Assembly (NCBI GenBank): GCA_964631565.1
Contig: CAZVYJ010000030.1
Span: 1 to 32,271 of the forward strand
Direction: 5' to 3'
DNA from: CAZVYJ01 sp964631565
Lineage (GTDB): Bacteria; Planctomycetota; Phycisphaerae; SM23-33
Length of the DNA: 32,271 bases
Shown here: one piece after another, positions 16,684-29,453 of the stretch
Layout of the letters: every line of letters begins with the position of its first letter
Position numbering within the stretch: the first letter of the stretch is position 1
Translations under genes and position numbers: made by a program
Notes under the pieces: model-generated
What the model was told of the DNA's origin: nothing
What the model saw: only the letters and a program-made list of their open reading frames with translations
Database searches by the model: none

Positions 16684-18831
16684 TTATTTATCACGCACGC
16701 GAATCCGGACATCCGCAACCGCACAGGCTCCCCTGCCTTTGCCGACCAGCAGCGGGTTGATATCCAGTTCCGCGATTCTCTCGCAATCGTCGACGAGCTG
16801 GCTCAATCGCAGCAGGCACTGCTCGATGCCCTCTATATCCGCTCTCGCGGTTCCACGGGCGCCTTCGAGCAGCCTGATGGCCTTGACTTCACGAACCATT
16901 CTCGCCGCGGCGGCCGGGCCGAGCGGAGTCAGCGCGAAGGTCACATCCTTGAACACCTCCACGAACAGTCCGCCAAGGCCGAACATGAGCGTCCCGCCAA
17001 ACGCCGGGTCGCGCTTCGCGCCGAGGATGACCTCGTGGCCGGACGGAATCATGCCTCGAACTATCACGCCGGTAATCTCCGCTTCCGGCATGACGCGGTT
17101 GATGTGTTTCGTCATGTCATTAAACGCGGTTTTGACGGCATTGGTGTCGGCGAGGTTGAGCGCGACGCCCTTGACGTCGAATTTGTGCACGATCTGCGGG
17201 CTGACCACCCGCAGGACGGCCGGGAAGCCGACTTTTTCTGCGAACGCGACGGCTTCATCGGCTGTTCTGCAGAGTTTGTATTGAGGCACTGGGAAGCCGT
17301 AGGCGGCCAGGACCGCCAGAGCCTGGTCCTCGCGAAGGTAGCCGGAGCTGACCTCGTCGATAACCGCCTTCGCGGCCTCGGCATCCACTTTCAATCGCTG
17401 CATTTTGTCTTCAGGCTGCTCGCGCCACCGGCGGATGCGCTGTACATCGGCCATCGCCCTGCACGCCCATTCCGGCAAGATGTAATGCGGGATATGGTCC
17501 GCCTGGAGAATATTTATGCCGGGCGCGACGTCGGCGGCACCCATGAACGAGCACGCCAGCGGCTTGTCGGCGGTCTGATGCACCTTCACCACGCCGCGGG
17601 CGATTTCCTCGATGTCGGTCATGGACTGCGGCGTAAGAATCACAAGCGCCTGGTCAACGTTGGGATCGTCAAGCACGGCACAGATGGCTGCCTCGTAGCG
17701 GTCGCTGCGTGCGTCGCCAATTACGTCAACGGGGTTCTTTTTGTTCGCGGCGGCCGGCAGCGCCTCATCAAGCCTGGCGGTGGTTTTCGGCTCGAATCTT
17801 GCAATTTCCAGCCCGACGCTTACCGCTGCGTCGGTGGCCATCACGCCGGGACCGCCGGCGTTTGTGACGATAGCCAGCCGGTTGCCCGCTGGCATCGGCT
17901 GATATGTCAGCATGATGGCCGAATTGAAAAGCTCCTCGATGCTGTTTACGCGGATGATTCCCGCATCCCGAAAGACGGCTTCGCAAATTGCGTCCTCCCC
18001 GGCCAGCGAGCCGGTGTGGCTGGATGCGGCGTCGGCACCCTGGGGAGTCCGGCCGGACTTGATGGCGAGAATCGGCTTGGGATTTTCGCCGCGGGTGACC
18101 TTGCGGGCGGCGTCTATCAGCGCCCTGCCGTCACGAAGCTCCTCAAGGTACAGCAGAATAACGTCCGTGCAGGGGTCGCGGTGCAGATAGTGCAGCAGGT
18201 CGATTTCCGTGACGCCGGCCTTGTTGCCGAAGCTGACGAACTTTGAGAACCCGATATGCTGCCCGCGGGCGTAATCCAACACCGCGGTGCAGAGCGCGCC
18301 GGACTGGCTGAGGAATGCGATGCGCCCAACAGCCGGCATCTTGCGAGCGAACGACGCGTTGAGCGAAATCTTCCGGTCGGTATTGATAACGCCGAGACAG
18401 TTCGGGCCTATCAGCGAGATGCCGTATTCACGGCACATGTCTTTTATTCGCTGCTCGCGCTTGACGCCCTCGGGGCCGACTTCGCGGAAGCCGGCCGAGA
18501 TGATAATCAGGCTCTTGACGCCCTTCCGGCCGCACTGCTCAAGCGCCTTGTCAACGACGCTTGCGGGGAAGACGATGACGGCCTGGTCGACATCGTCCTC
18601 GATATCCGTCACGTATCGATAGGCCTTCACGGCACTTATGCTTCGCTTGCCAGGCGCCACCGGGTATAGCACGCCCGTGTAACCTGAGGTGAGAATGTTG
18701 TTGAAGATGTCATACGGCACCGTACCGGGAGTTTGAGTGACGCCGAGCACGGCTATGCTTTGGGGGTAGAATATCCAGTCCAGAGGATCAGGCGCGGATA
18801 CAACTTTTTGGTCTCCCTGCTTCGATTCCAT
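16684..18831 (-). CDS. ADP-forming-type acyl-CoA synthetase (acetate-CoA ligase family)
   Basis: A 715-residue fusion of the alpha and beta parts of NDP-forming acyl-CoA synthetases. It has a CoA-binding domain (about 15-140, with SIAVLGVTQTPG and GPNCLGVIN), succinyl-CoA-ligase-like domains (about 150-460) with the phosphorylated-histidine motif SSHTGSLAGED (H272) and YLEELRDG (E230), then an ATP-grasp domain (about 480-715) with VVSPQIVHKFDVKGV, GLGGLFVEV and ELDINPL. These enzymes interconvert acyl-CoA plus ADP and phosphate with the free acid plus ATP. No GNAT domain is attached, so it is not a Pat-type protein acetyltransferase. The acyl substrate is unknown. It lies between the glmU-like gene (21 nt) and the ACP gene (26 nt). 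Confidence 0.88.
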   Translation of the reverse strand: MESKQGDQKVVSAPDPLDWIFYPQSIAVLGVTQTPGTVPYDIFNNILTSGYTGVLYPVAPGKRSISAVKAYRYVTDIEDDVDQAVIVFPASVVDKALEQCGRKGVKSLIIISAGFREVGPEGVKREQRIKDMCREYGISLIGPNCLGVINTDRKISLNASFARKMPAVGRIAFLSQSGALCTAVLDYARGQHIGFSKFVSFGNKAGVTEIDLLHYLHRDPCTDVILLYLEELRDGRALIDAARKVTRGENPKPILAIKSGRTPQGADAASSHTGSLAGEDAICEAVFRDAGIIRVNSIEELFNSAIMLTYQPMPAGNRLAIVTNAGGPGVMATDAAVSVGLEIARFEPKTTARLDEALPAAANKKNPVDVIGDARSDRYEAAICAVLDDPNVDQALVILTPQSMTDIEEIARGVVKVHQTADKPLACSFMGAADVAPGINILQADHIPHYILPEWACRAMADVQRIRRWREQPEDKMQRLKVDAEAAKAVIDEVSSGYLREDQALAVLAAYGFPVPQYKLCRTADEAVAFAEKVGFPAVLRVVSPQIVHKFDVKGVALNLADTNAVKTAFNDMTKHINRVMPEAEITGVIVRGMIPSGHEVILGAKRDPAFGGTLMFGLGGLFVEVFKDVTFALTPLGPAAAARMVREVKAIRLLEGARGTARADIEGIEQCLLRLSQLVDDCERIAELDINPLLVGKGRGACAVADVRIRVRDK

Positions 18832-18852
18832 TTTTAGTCCGTTCGATAGGCG

Positions 18853-20133
18853 TTACTTTCCAAGTATCTTTCGACGTCCCTTCTTTATCGCATCGTCGCG
18901 TTCGGGCGCGGTCAGGTCGTAGATTGCGTCCCACATGGCCTGCTCAACCGGCGTCCACTGCTTTTTGCGGCGGCTCATGGCGATTTCGGCAGTCTTGTAA
19001 AGCTTGGCCCTGCCGAAGCCCTTGGTGACCACGCCGTCAACAAACCATGCGAACGATGGAATGAATTTCGGCAGAGGCCGGCCGGTCGCAACTATCAGTC
19101 CCATCGCTCCGACATAGGCGCCGGTGTTGAAAAGCGTGCCGATAGACGTTTTCGTATGATCGCCTATCAGTGAGCCGACCTTCGTCGAGCCGGTGTCGAC
19201 AGGGTTCCGCCCGTCCAGAACAACCGATACGTTCGAGTAATCGTTCTTCAGGTCGCTGTTGGTGGTTAACGCGCCCAGGTTGACCCACTCGCCGACATAG
19301 GCATGGCCGAGGAAGCCGTCGTGATACTTGTTGGAGTAACCCTGGATTATGGACTCCTCCACCTCGCCGCCGACGCGGCAGACCGGTCCGATTGAATTGC
19401 CCTCTCGGCACTTGGCGCCGAGTATGAGTGATTTTCGGCCAATGTAGCACGGGCCTTCGATTCTGCTGAACGGATGAATCTCGGCATCGGCGTCGATATA
19501 TATCGGGCCGTTGGCGGCGTCCAGAACGACCATCGGATGAACAGACGCGCCCTGGGCGATGTAGATATCCTTCACGCTGCCGCGCACGGCATTGGGCTGC
19601 TCTATCGCGCCCTCGATGCCGCTTCGCCCTATTTCGGCGAAATCTTTCGCAATCTGGCCTGGGTTCGCCAGAACAAGATCCCACGCGTAGTTCCACACAG
19701 GCGTTTTGCAGTGTGTCGTCGGCAGCGATTTGACGGCCGAGGCCAGAAGCGAGTTTATGCTGTCGGTCTTTACCTTGCCGAGGTCGCCGTTTGTTATGCG
19801 GACGTAAAACACTTCGCCGTCTTCGCCGAGACCGACTTCGCTTGCGCCTGTCGGGGGAATATTGAAGTCCGCCGCCTTCACACGCGGATTCACCAGAAAC
19901 AGGTCGTCGCCGGCAAGCGTCGCCGGGTCGTTTACCTTCATGTCGGTTTTGACGCGGTATGATTCGGCCATATACTCCGGTACGAAACAGGCGACATCGG
20001 TCGCGCCAAGTTTGGCGATGATCTTCGCGGCAAGGGATGTGATGCCGCACCGCATCTCCCATATTGGTCTGCTCAGTGAAATGGGGTAAAAGTCGCTTCG
20101 CTTCTCGTGAACGTCGAAGAGTATCAGTCGCAT
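18853..20133 (-). CDS. GlmU-like sugar nucleotidyltransferase/acetyltransferase, alternative bacterial type
   Basis: A 426-residue protein. Its start, RLILFDVHEKRSDFYPISLSRPIWEMRCG, matches the alternative GlmU family (TIGR03991 type) and lacks the LAAGxGTRM signature of classical GlmU. Residues about 190-380 form a left-handed beta-helix of hexapeptide units (GPIYIDADAEIHPFSRIEGPC and the following turns, ending with GSLIGDHTKTSIGTLFNTGA). It should act on amino-sugar phosphates, with GlcN-1-P or GlcNAc-1-P as likely substrates. The nucleotidyl step is less certain than the acyl-transfer fold. An AAAGGAG site precedes the ATG. Its nagB neighbour supports an amino-sugar role. Confidence 0.85.
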   Translation of the reverse strand: MRLILFDVHEKRSDFYPISLSRPIWEMRCGITSLAAKIIAKLGATDVACFVPEYMAESYRVKTDMKVNDPATLAGDDLFLVNPRVKAADFNIPPTGASEVGLGEDGEVFYVRITNGDLGKVKTDSINSLLASAVKSLPTTHCKTPVWNYAWDLVLANPGQIAKDFAEIGRSGIEGAIEQPNAVRGSVKDIYIAQGASVHPMVVLDAANGPIYIDADAEIHPFSRIEGPCYIGRKSLILGAKCREGNSIGPVCRVGGEVEESIIQGYSNKYHDGFLGHAYVGEWVNLGALTTNSDLKNDYSNVSVVLDGRNPVDTGSTKVGSLIGDHTKTSIGTLFNTGAYVGAMGLIVATGRPLPKFIPSFAWFVDGVVTKGFGRAKLYKTAEIAMSRRKKQWTPVEQAMWDAIYDLTAPERDDAIKKGRRKILGK

Positions 20134-20199
20134 GCGGCAGCTCCTTTACGGCAGCGCAGAGAGAACCGTACGGCACCGTTTTCACGCCGGAGACGCGGA

Positions 20200-20982
20200 T
20201 CAGCTTTTAGGCGCGCCCGGTTTCATCTTCTGTATCCATTTGTAATAATCCAGCATTTTAAGTTTTGCAGCGGCATCTGCATCCACAAAAACCAGGCTCT
20301 CCGGATGAAGTTGCAGGGCGCTGGCGGTAATCATGCTGGTTACGGGGCCTTCCACCATCGCGGCAATGGCATCAGCCTTGTTCTTGCCGTTTGCGACAAG
20401 CAGAAGCTTCCTCGCTTCAAGAATGGTGCCGACCCCCATTGTTATGGCATAGATGGGAACATCCTCAGGCTTATCGAAGAACCTCGCGTTGTCGTCGATA
20501 GTCTGCTTGGCGAGCGTTTTAAGCCGTGTCCGCGAACTGAGCGAACTGGTCGGTTCGTTGAATGCGATGTGCCCGTCAGAACCTATACCAAGAATCTGAA
20601 TGTCGATGCCTCCGACTTCAACAATGCGCTTCTCGTACCACGCGCAGAAGGCTTTGTAGTTGTCGGTCGTGCCGGACGGAATATAAATGTTCTGCCGCGG
20701 AATGTTGACATGCTTGAAGAAATTCTCGTGCATGAAATAATGATAGCTCTGCTTGTGCGTTACGGGCAGGCCTACATATTCGTCCAGATTGAACGTGGTG
20801 ACCTGTGAGAAGTCCAGGCATTCCTCCCTATGCATCCGGACAAGTTCCTTGTACAGACCCAGCGGGGTCGATCCGGTCGCCATTCCCAGCACGGCATTAG
20901 GCTTGGTGTTGATGACATTGGCGACGACCTTGGCCGCCGCCTTACTCATGGCCTCGTACGTATCGTGGATGAATATCTCCAT
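20200..20982 (-). CDS. nagB: Glucosamine-6-phosphate deaminase
   Basis: A 260-residue cytoplasmic enzyme converting glucosamine-6-phosphate to fructose-6-phosphate and ammonia. It has GMATGSTPLGLYKELV (phosphate-binding loop, about 33-48), FNLDEYVGL (about 64-72) and GIGSDGHIAFNEP (about 132-144) with the ring-opening histidine. The length is normal for NagB. An AAGGAAGG site precedes the ATG. It is the first gene of a same-strand run with the glmU-like gene 66 nt downstream. This could channel fructose-6-phosphate or glucosamine-6-phosphate to or from cell-envelope precursors. Confidence 0.94.
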   Translation of the reverse strand: MEIFIHDTYEAMSKAAAKVVANVINTKPNAVLGMATGSTPLGLYKELVRMHREECLDFSQVTTFNLDEYVGLPVTHKQSYHYFMHENFFKHVNIPRQNIYIPSGTTDNYKAFCAWYEKRIVEVGGIDIQILGIGSDGHIAFNEPTSSLSSRTRLKTLAKQTIDDNARFFDKPEDVPIYAITMGVGTILEARKLLLVANGKNKADAIAAMVEGPVTSMITASALQLHPESLVFVDADAAAKLKMLDYYKWIQKMKPGAPKS

Positions 20983-21278
20983 TTCTTTCCTTCCTTAAAA
21001 TTCCTTATGTGAAAAAAAGAACGATACACTCAAACGACGTGAGAACTGATCACTACCGACCGGTCCGGAGCATTCTAAAGTACAGGTACATCAGCCTTCA
21101 AGACCGGTTTGGAAATGGAATTGCGAAAAACAGGTCAAAACTGCGGGAATCGGAAAAACAACTTCTTTCCGGTAACATTTCGGGCAAAATGTGGGCTCAG
21201 GAGGGAAATATTTACTATTATCGCAAGGCCGCCTTCGATGCGCCCGGCAGCCTGTTTTTCGACAATGATAAACCCTTT
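20983..21278. other. Intergenic region upstream of nagB
   Basis: A 296-base gap between the 3' end of hybrid kinase 1 and nagB. No convincing gene is present; a plus-strand frame here runs antisense into the kinase gene. It holds the nagB promoter candidate and two GACCGGTY boxes described separately. Confidence 0.6.
21072..21101 (-). promoter_or_regulatory. Candidate promoter of nagB
   Basis: On the minus strand, TTGAAG (21101-21096) and TAGAAT (21077-21072) are 18 bases apart. The start of transcription would be near 21065, giving a leader of about 80 bases before nagB. The palindrome GACCGGTC (21058-21065) covers the start region, and a near-copy, GACCGGTT (21102-21109), lies just upstream of the -35, so an operator pair is possible. 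Confidence 0.5.
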
Positions 21279-24962
<3,684 letters not shown>

Positions 24963-24965
24963 CGG

Positions 24966-26117
24966 CTATTCCTTCGGGACAACAATCGCATTCCTGGTAA
25001 GTTCTTCCGTCAAAGTTATCCCCAGTTTCTCAGCCGTTACCTTGTTGATCATCTTCTGCCCGATTTTGGCCTTGACGACAGGCAGCGAACTGACCGGCAT
25101 TCCGCTGAGTATGTCTATCGCATAGCGGGCGGCCTTCTCGCCATGCTCATAGCCGGATTCAACAACACCCATCAGCAAGCCGTCCTCAATACCGAAATCG
25201 AAGAAGCCGAATGTAGGCACTGTGGTATTTTGAATCGTCCACTCCATTACTTCCCTGGGATCGATGCTCTGGTAGCTGTCGGCACCGGGGGAAACGGTGT
25301 GATAAGTATATATGCCGAAGGCATCTGTCGTTTCGTTATACTCTTTGACAGTCTTTTTCCACGTATCGAAGTCGTGAACGAGCTTGAATTCAACGTCCGC
25401 GTCCACATAGTCCTGCTTCATGAAATTGAGGGCCCCTCTGGAAGTCGGATCGTCGCTGCTGAAAACCGCCACTTTATGAATCGGTTTGACCAGTCTGAGG
25501 TATTCCAGCGTCCCCTTGAAATTCGCCCGTTCTATGATGCCGGTTACATTCTTCGCCGGGTAGCCGTACTTGGACGGGTCGGCATTTACGCCGCAAAAGA
25601 CGATCGGCAGCTCTTTGCCGACATAAGCCTTGCCAAAATACTGCTGAGCATTGTCATCAACGGCTATCACCAGGTCGGGCTTGAACTCGGCCACTTTCTG
25701 CTGAGCGAGTTCACCAGCGCGAACCTTCCAGCTCTCGCTGGTCCTGCGCTTGGTGTCCATGTAGAAAATTTCGAGTTGAACACTGCTGGCCGCAAGAGTC
25801 TCTTGAACACCTTTGGTTATGGAGGCAACCCATGGATATTCAGGGTGATAGCTGTGGACAAGCAGTATCTTTTTGTGAAGTTCCCCGTTGTCGATTTTCC
25901 AGGCGGCGTGATCTGCAGTGACCTGGGATGGCCGTTTCTTTTCCGGCTTCTCACGACTGCACCCGGCAAAAACTGCGAACATGATGATCGCAACCAGGCC
26001 GGTCAACACCAGTCTGACAGGTGAAACCGCCCGGCTGCCGCCGTAATGACAACAGTAAACGGCGCGGCAGGCATAACCGTATTCGCCGGTTAAAGCTGCT
26101 TGGCAGCCATTGCGCAT
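24966..26117 (-). CDS. Substrate-binding lipoprotein (ABC_sub_bind family), likely partner of the kinase
   Basis: A 383-residue protein of the ABC_sub_bind type: KKILLVHSYHPEYPW near residue 83, KPDLVIAVDDNAQQYF near 145, LPIVFCGVN near 170 and a hinge-like KVAVFSSDD near 218. A hydrophobic stretch, LVAIIMFAVFAGC, ends in a lipobox with C53. The N-terminus before it is unusually long, about 35 residues with four cysteines. The ATG at 26117 has a GGAG site about 9 bases upstream, while the GTG nearer the signal peptide has none. No permease or ATPase gene is near. It is joined to hybrid kinase 1 by a 3-nt gap, so a sensory role is more likely than transport. The ligand is unknown. Confidence 0.85.
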   Translation of the reverse strand: MRNGCQAALTGEYGYACRAVYCCHYGGSRAVSPVRLVLTGLVAIIMFAVFAGCSREKPEKKRPSQVTADHAAWKIDNGELHKKILLVHSYHPEYPWVASITKGVQETLAASSVQLEIFYMDTKRRTSESWKVRAGELAQQKVAEFKPDLVIAVDDNAQQYFGKAYVGKELPIVFCGVNADPSKYGYPAKNVTGIIERANFKGTLEYLRLVKPIHKVAVFSSDDPTSRGALNFMKQDYVDADVEFKLVHDFDTWKKTVKEYNETTDAFGIYTYHTVSPGADSYQSIDPREVMEWTIQNTTVPTFGFFDFGIEDGLLMGVVESGYEHGEKAARYAIDILSGMPVSSLPVVKAKIGQKMINKVTAEKLGITLTEELTRNAIVVPKE

Positions 26118-26342
26118 TAATTATTTCTCCGCGTCCGCCCTTAAAAAAGGCAGGCTTTGAGTCCTATGCCCCAGCCCTGCTATCCTTTGTTTACATCGGC
26201 ATATACGTCGCAAACTTAAGCAGCAATGACGACCGGTTTACATAACCGGGCTTCGTAAAATGGGCTTCATGTAACAGCATGAATAGCCGTCACTTATGCT
26301 CAGCAGCATCCCCCCGGCAAATATAACAGAAAGCGTGAGCCT
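26118..26342. other. Gap between kinase 2 and the binding-protein gene
   Basis: This gap of 225 bases contains the hairpin CCGGTT/AACCGG (26233-26249) without a following T run on either strand. I see no coding region and no clear promoter. The sequence GACCGGTT at 26231-26238 equals one of the boxes near the nagB promoter. Confidence 0.4.
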
Positions 26343-29300
26343 TTATTCGTCCGAACCAAGCACGCTTACAGGAAGTTCGTTGCACAAAAGTGCAAATTCC
26401 TTGCCGATTTCAGCGATATTTTTGTTTTCCGCGTGCTCTTCAAGCCGGGCCGCTATAACCGAAATCGCCTTAGCAGACACATTGGCCGCCGCGCCCTTGA
26501 GAGTGTGCGAGACGCGACATAAACCTTCAAAATCAGCGCCTGCTATGCAGGTCCGAATGTCGCTTACCGTTTTGGACAGGCTATCAGTGAACGTCCGGAT
26601 AAGCTCTGCGGCAAAATCTTCATCATTCCCTATACGCGAACGCAGGTCATCCATATCTATTTCTATAGAGGTAATTGTTTTCCGGCTGTCTGTATTTTCA
26701 TGGTGCGGCAGTGCAATCCGGCTCTTTACGACCTTTTCTATTTCCTCATAAAGTGTTTCCGGACGAATCGGTTTCGACACATAGCCGTCCATTCCTGCGT
26801 CGAAACATTTCTGACTGTCGCCTTTCATGGCGTGCGCGGTCATGGCGATAACAGGCAAATGCCGTTCGCCTGTTTCTTTCTCTCTGCGGCGTATTCTCCT
26901 GGTGGCTTCCAGACCATCCATCTCCGGCATCTGCAAATCCATCAGAACAACGTCGAAATCCCGGCTTTCACTTTGTTTGACCGCTGCTTTGCCGTTGTCG
27001 ACAACAGTGACGCTGTGTCCCCATTTCTCCAGCATGCTTACGGCAAGCCTCTGGTTCACCAGGTTGTCCTCAGCGAGAAGGATGTTCAGCTGCCTCCGCT
27101 TTTCGCGTATGAAGTGATTGGTGATTAACGGGGTTTTGTTTCTCGTTGACGGCGCGCCGAGAGCAGTCATTATCGCATCGAGCAGGTCGGACTGTTTTAT
27201 CGGCTTGGTAAGATAGGCTGATATGCCCAGTTCCCTGCATCTCAAGGCGTCGCCGCGACGGCCGGCCGAAGAAAGCATCATTACGGTAGCACCGGCCAAG
27301 GCCGGGTTTTCCTTGATCTTTCTCGCAACGTCGAACCCGTCCATTTCCGGCATGTTCATATCGAGAATGACAAGAGGCAGGCTGTCGCCGTGATCCATGG
27401 TCTCGGCCATGATATCCAGCGCTTCGCTGCCGCCTGAGGCGCACCTGGGAAGCATCTTCCAGTTGGAAAGCATCTTTTCAAGTATCATGCGATTCGTGGC
27501 GTTGTCGTCGACTACTAGCACAGGCATGTCGGTAATATCGATCGGCCTGAGTTCACGCCGGGGTTCGATCCTGGCATCGGGAACGCCAAAGCAGACCAGG
27601 AAGTGGAACCTGCATCCCTCGCCTTTTCGGCTGTCAACCCATATATCGCCCCCCATCATCCTTACAAGCTGGGAGGTAATGGCGAGACCAAGCCCCGTGC
27701 CGCCGTACTTCCTGGTGGTTGATCCATCGGCCTGCTCGAAAGCAGCAAATACCCGCCTGGCCTCATCGGGCGACATGCCGATGCCGGTATCGGACACCGA
27801 TACGTGCAACACGAACTGGTTTTCATCCTGCGACTCCAGCCCCACCTTAACGACTATCTCGCCTTTTTCAGTAAACTTGACGGCGTTACTTATGAGGTTG
27901 ACCATAATCTGGCGAAGTCTGCCGGGGTCGCCTTTGACCATGTCAGGCACATCGGAATCGATATCGCATACCAGTTCCAGGCCTTTCTCATCGGCCTTGA
28001 TACCGAGGGTAGTCAGAGATTCGCCGATGCAATCCCTCAGGCTGAAGTCGATGACGTCGAGGTCCATCTTGCCGGCTTCTATTTTCGAGAAGTCCAGAAT
28101 GTCGTTTATGATGACCAGCAGCGACTCGGCCGAGTCCTTGACCATGCCGAGATACTCTTTCTGCTCAGCCGACAGGTCGGTATTCAGCGCCAGTTCGGTC
28201 ATGCCGATGATGCCGTTCATGGGTGTGCGGATTTCATGACTCATCTTGGCCAGGAACTCGCTTTTGGCGCGTGCGGCTTCTTCGGCGGCTTCTTTCGCAT
28301 GAAGCAATGCCTGCTCCGCCCGCTTGCGTTCCGCAATTTCCCGTTCAAGTTCCTTGTTGCTGCGGGTCAGGTCACTGGTCCGATCCCTGACCAGCTGCTC
28401 AAGATGCTCTCTGTGCCTGGTGAGTTCATGCTCCACCCGCTTGCGTTCGGTTATGTCGCGAACGGTAGCCTGAATCACCGGCTCGCCGTCAAGCTCCATC
28501 GCCGTCAGCAGCACTTCGGCCGGAAAAACCGTCCCGTTGAGTCTACAATGCGTCCACTCGAAACGGTTTGTGCCGTTTTTTATGGCGGCTGCAATGCGTT
28601 TCTTCGCGCCGGTGACGGAGTCTTCACCGTCAGACTGAACCGTCGGCGAAAACTCGAACGGATGCTTCCCAAGGAACTGTTCCCTGCTTTTGCAGCCGAA
28701 CATCCTGATGCTGGCGTCGTTGCAGTCGATAAAACGCCCGTTGACCAGCAGCATCACGGCGTCGGAGGTGGCTTCATACAGCGTGCGGAATTTCAGTTCG
28801 GACTTGCGGAGTTCTTCCTCGGCCTGCTTGCGAGTCAAGACTTCCTTCCTGAGAGCTTCTTCCGCCTCTTTGAGGCTGCGAATATCCATGAAGCTCTCCA
28901 CCAGGCACGGGCGGCCTTTAAGCGTCGTCGAAATAACGCTCTTGAGAATCTTTACCGATTCGCCGGTGCTGGTCAGAAGCAGGCACTCCGAATTGTCCAC
29001 TACCCGATGCAGGTCGGTAATCGGACAGGCTCCTTTTTTGTTAGGACAGAGGAATTCATGGCAGACCTGGCCTACGAGTTCTTCCCGGGTCCGTCCGAAC
29101 ATCTGCATCGCGGCCTTGTTCACATTGAGAACCCGGTGCGTTTCCGCGTCCAGAACCGCAATGCCGACCTGCGCGGCATCAAGAACGGCAGTGATGAAAT
29201 CGCTGGTTTCCTGCATGTCCCGGGCATAGGCGATGCGCTGTTCGGCTATTCTGGCGAGCTGGCGAATAGCCCGGACAGACATGATGCCGCCGAACACACA

Positions 29301-29453
29301 TGTAACGGCGATGATCGTGTAATGAATCCAGGCATTGGTCGTCACACTGTCAATAACCCAGCCGGATATGAAAACAATCGTTAAAGCGGCAACCACAATC
29401 GCCGCCAGCGTAAACATCTTTCGTTTAATCGGTTCTTTAAATATGCCCCACAT
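26343..29453 (-). CDS. Hybrid sensor histidine kinase 2 (2TM-PAS-PAS-HisKA-HATPase-REC-REC-Hpt)
   Basis: A 1036-residue kinase. Two closely spaced spans (about 14-34 and 44-60) leave almost no periplasmic loop, so sensing is probably by the cytoplasmic PAS domains. PAS1 (about 85-195) has a cysteine group, C131, C136 and C143, in VCHEFLCPNKKGACPITDL. PAS2 is about 217-338. A coiled coil (340-390) leads to HisKA with H406. The HATPase has DTGIGM and GGTGLGL. Receivers have D698 and D839, and Hpt has H983 in SHTLKGAAANV. From HisKA onward it closely resembles hybrid kinase 1, so the two are likely duplicates with exchanged sensors. No output domain is present. Confidence 0.95.
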   Translation of the reverse strand: MWGIFKEPIKRKMFTLAAIVVAALTIVFISGWVIDSVTTNAWIHYTIIAVTCVFGGIMSVRAIRQLARIAEQRIAYARDMQETSDFITAVLDAAQVGIAVLDAETHRVLNVNKAAMQMFGRTREELVGQVCHEFLCPNKKGACPITDLHRVVDNSECLLLTSTGESVKILKSVISTTLKGRPCLVESFMDIRSLKEAEEALRKEVLTRKQAEEELRKSELKFRTLYEATSDAVMLLVNGRFIDCNDASIRMFGCKSREQFLGKHPFEFSPTVQSDGEDSVTGAKKRIAAAIKNGTNRFEWTHCRLNGTVFPAEVLLTAMELDGEPVIQATVRDITERKRVEHELTRHREHLEQLVRDRTSDLTRSNKELEREIAERKRAEQALLHAKEAAEEAARAKSEFLAKMSHEIRTPMNGIIGMTELALNTDLSAEQKEYLGMVKDSAESLLVIINDILDFSKIEAGKMDLDVIDFSLRDCIGESLTTLGIKADEKGLELVCDIDSDVPDMVKGDPGRLRQIMVNLISNAVKFTEKGEIVVKVGLESQDENQFVLHVSVSDTGIGMSPDEARRVFAAFEQADGSTTRKYGGTGLGLAITSQLVRMMGGDIWVDSRKGEGCRFHFLVCFGVPDARIEPRRELRPIDITDMPVLVVDDNATNRMILEKMLSNWKMLPRCASGGSEALDIMAETMDHGDSLPLVILDMNMPEMDGFDVARKIKENPALAGATVMMLSSAGRRGDALRCRELGISAYLTKPIKQSDLLDAIMTALGAPSTRNKTPLITNHFIREKRRQLNILLAEDNLVNQRLAVSMLEKWGHSVTVVDNGKAAVKQSESRDFDVVLMDLQMPEMDGLEATRRIRRREKETGERHLPVIAMTAHAMKGDSQKCFDAGMDGYVSKPIRPETLYEEIEKVVKSRIALPHHENTDSRKTITSIEIDMDDLRSRIGNDEDFAAELIRTFTDSLSKTVSDIRTCIAGADFEGLCRVSHTLKGAAANVSAKAISVIAARLEEHAENKNIAEIGKEFALLCNELPVSVLGSDE

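Noticed and set aside
17035..18246. A 403-residue plus-strand frame
   Set aside because: It is antisense to the acyl-CoA synthetase gene, with no motif of its own.
26233..26249. A CCGGTT/AACCGG hairpin as terminator of kinase 2
   Set aside because: There is no T run after it on the minus strand and the stem is short.
27804..29384. A 526-residue plus-strand frame
   Set aside because: It is antisense to hybrid kinase 2, whose domains are certain.
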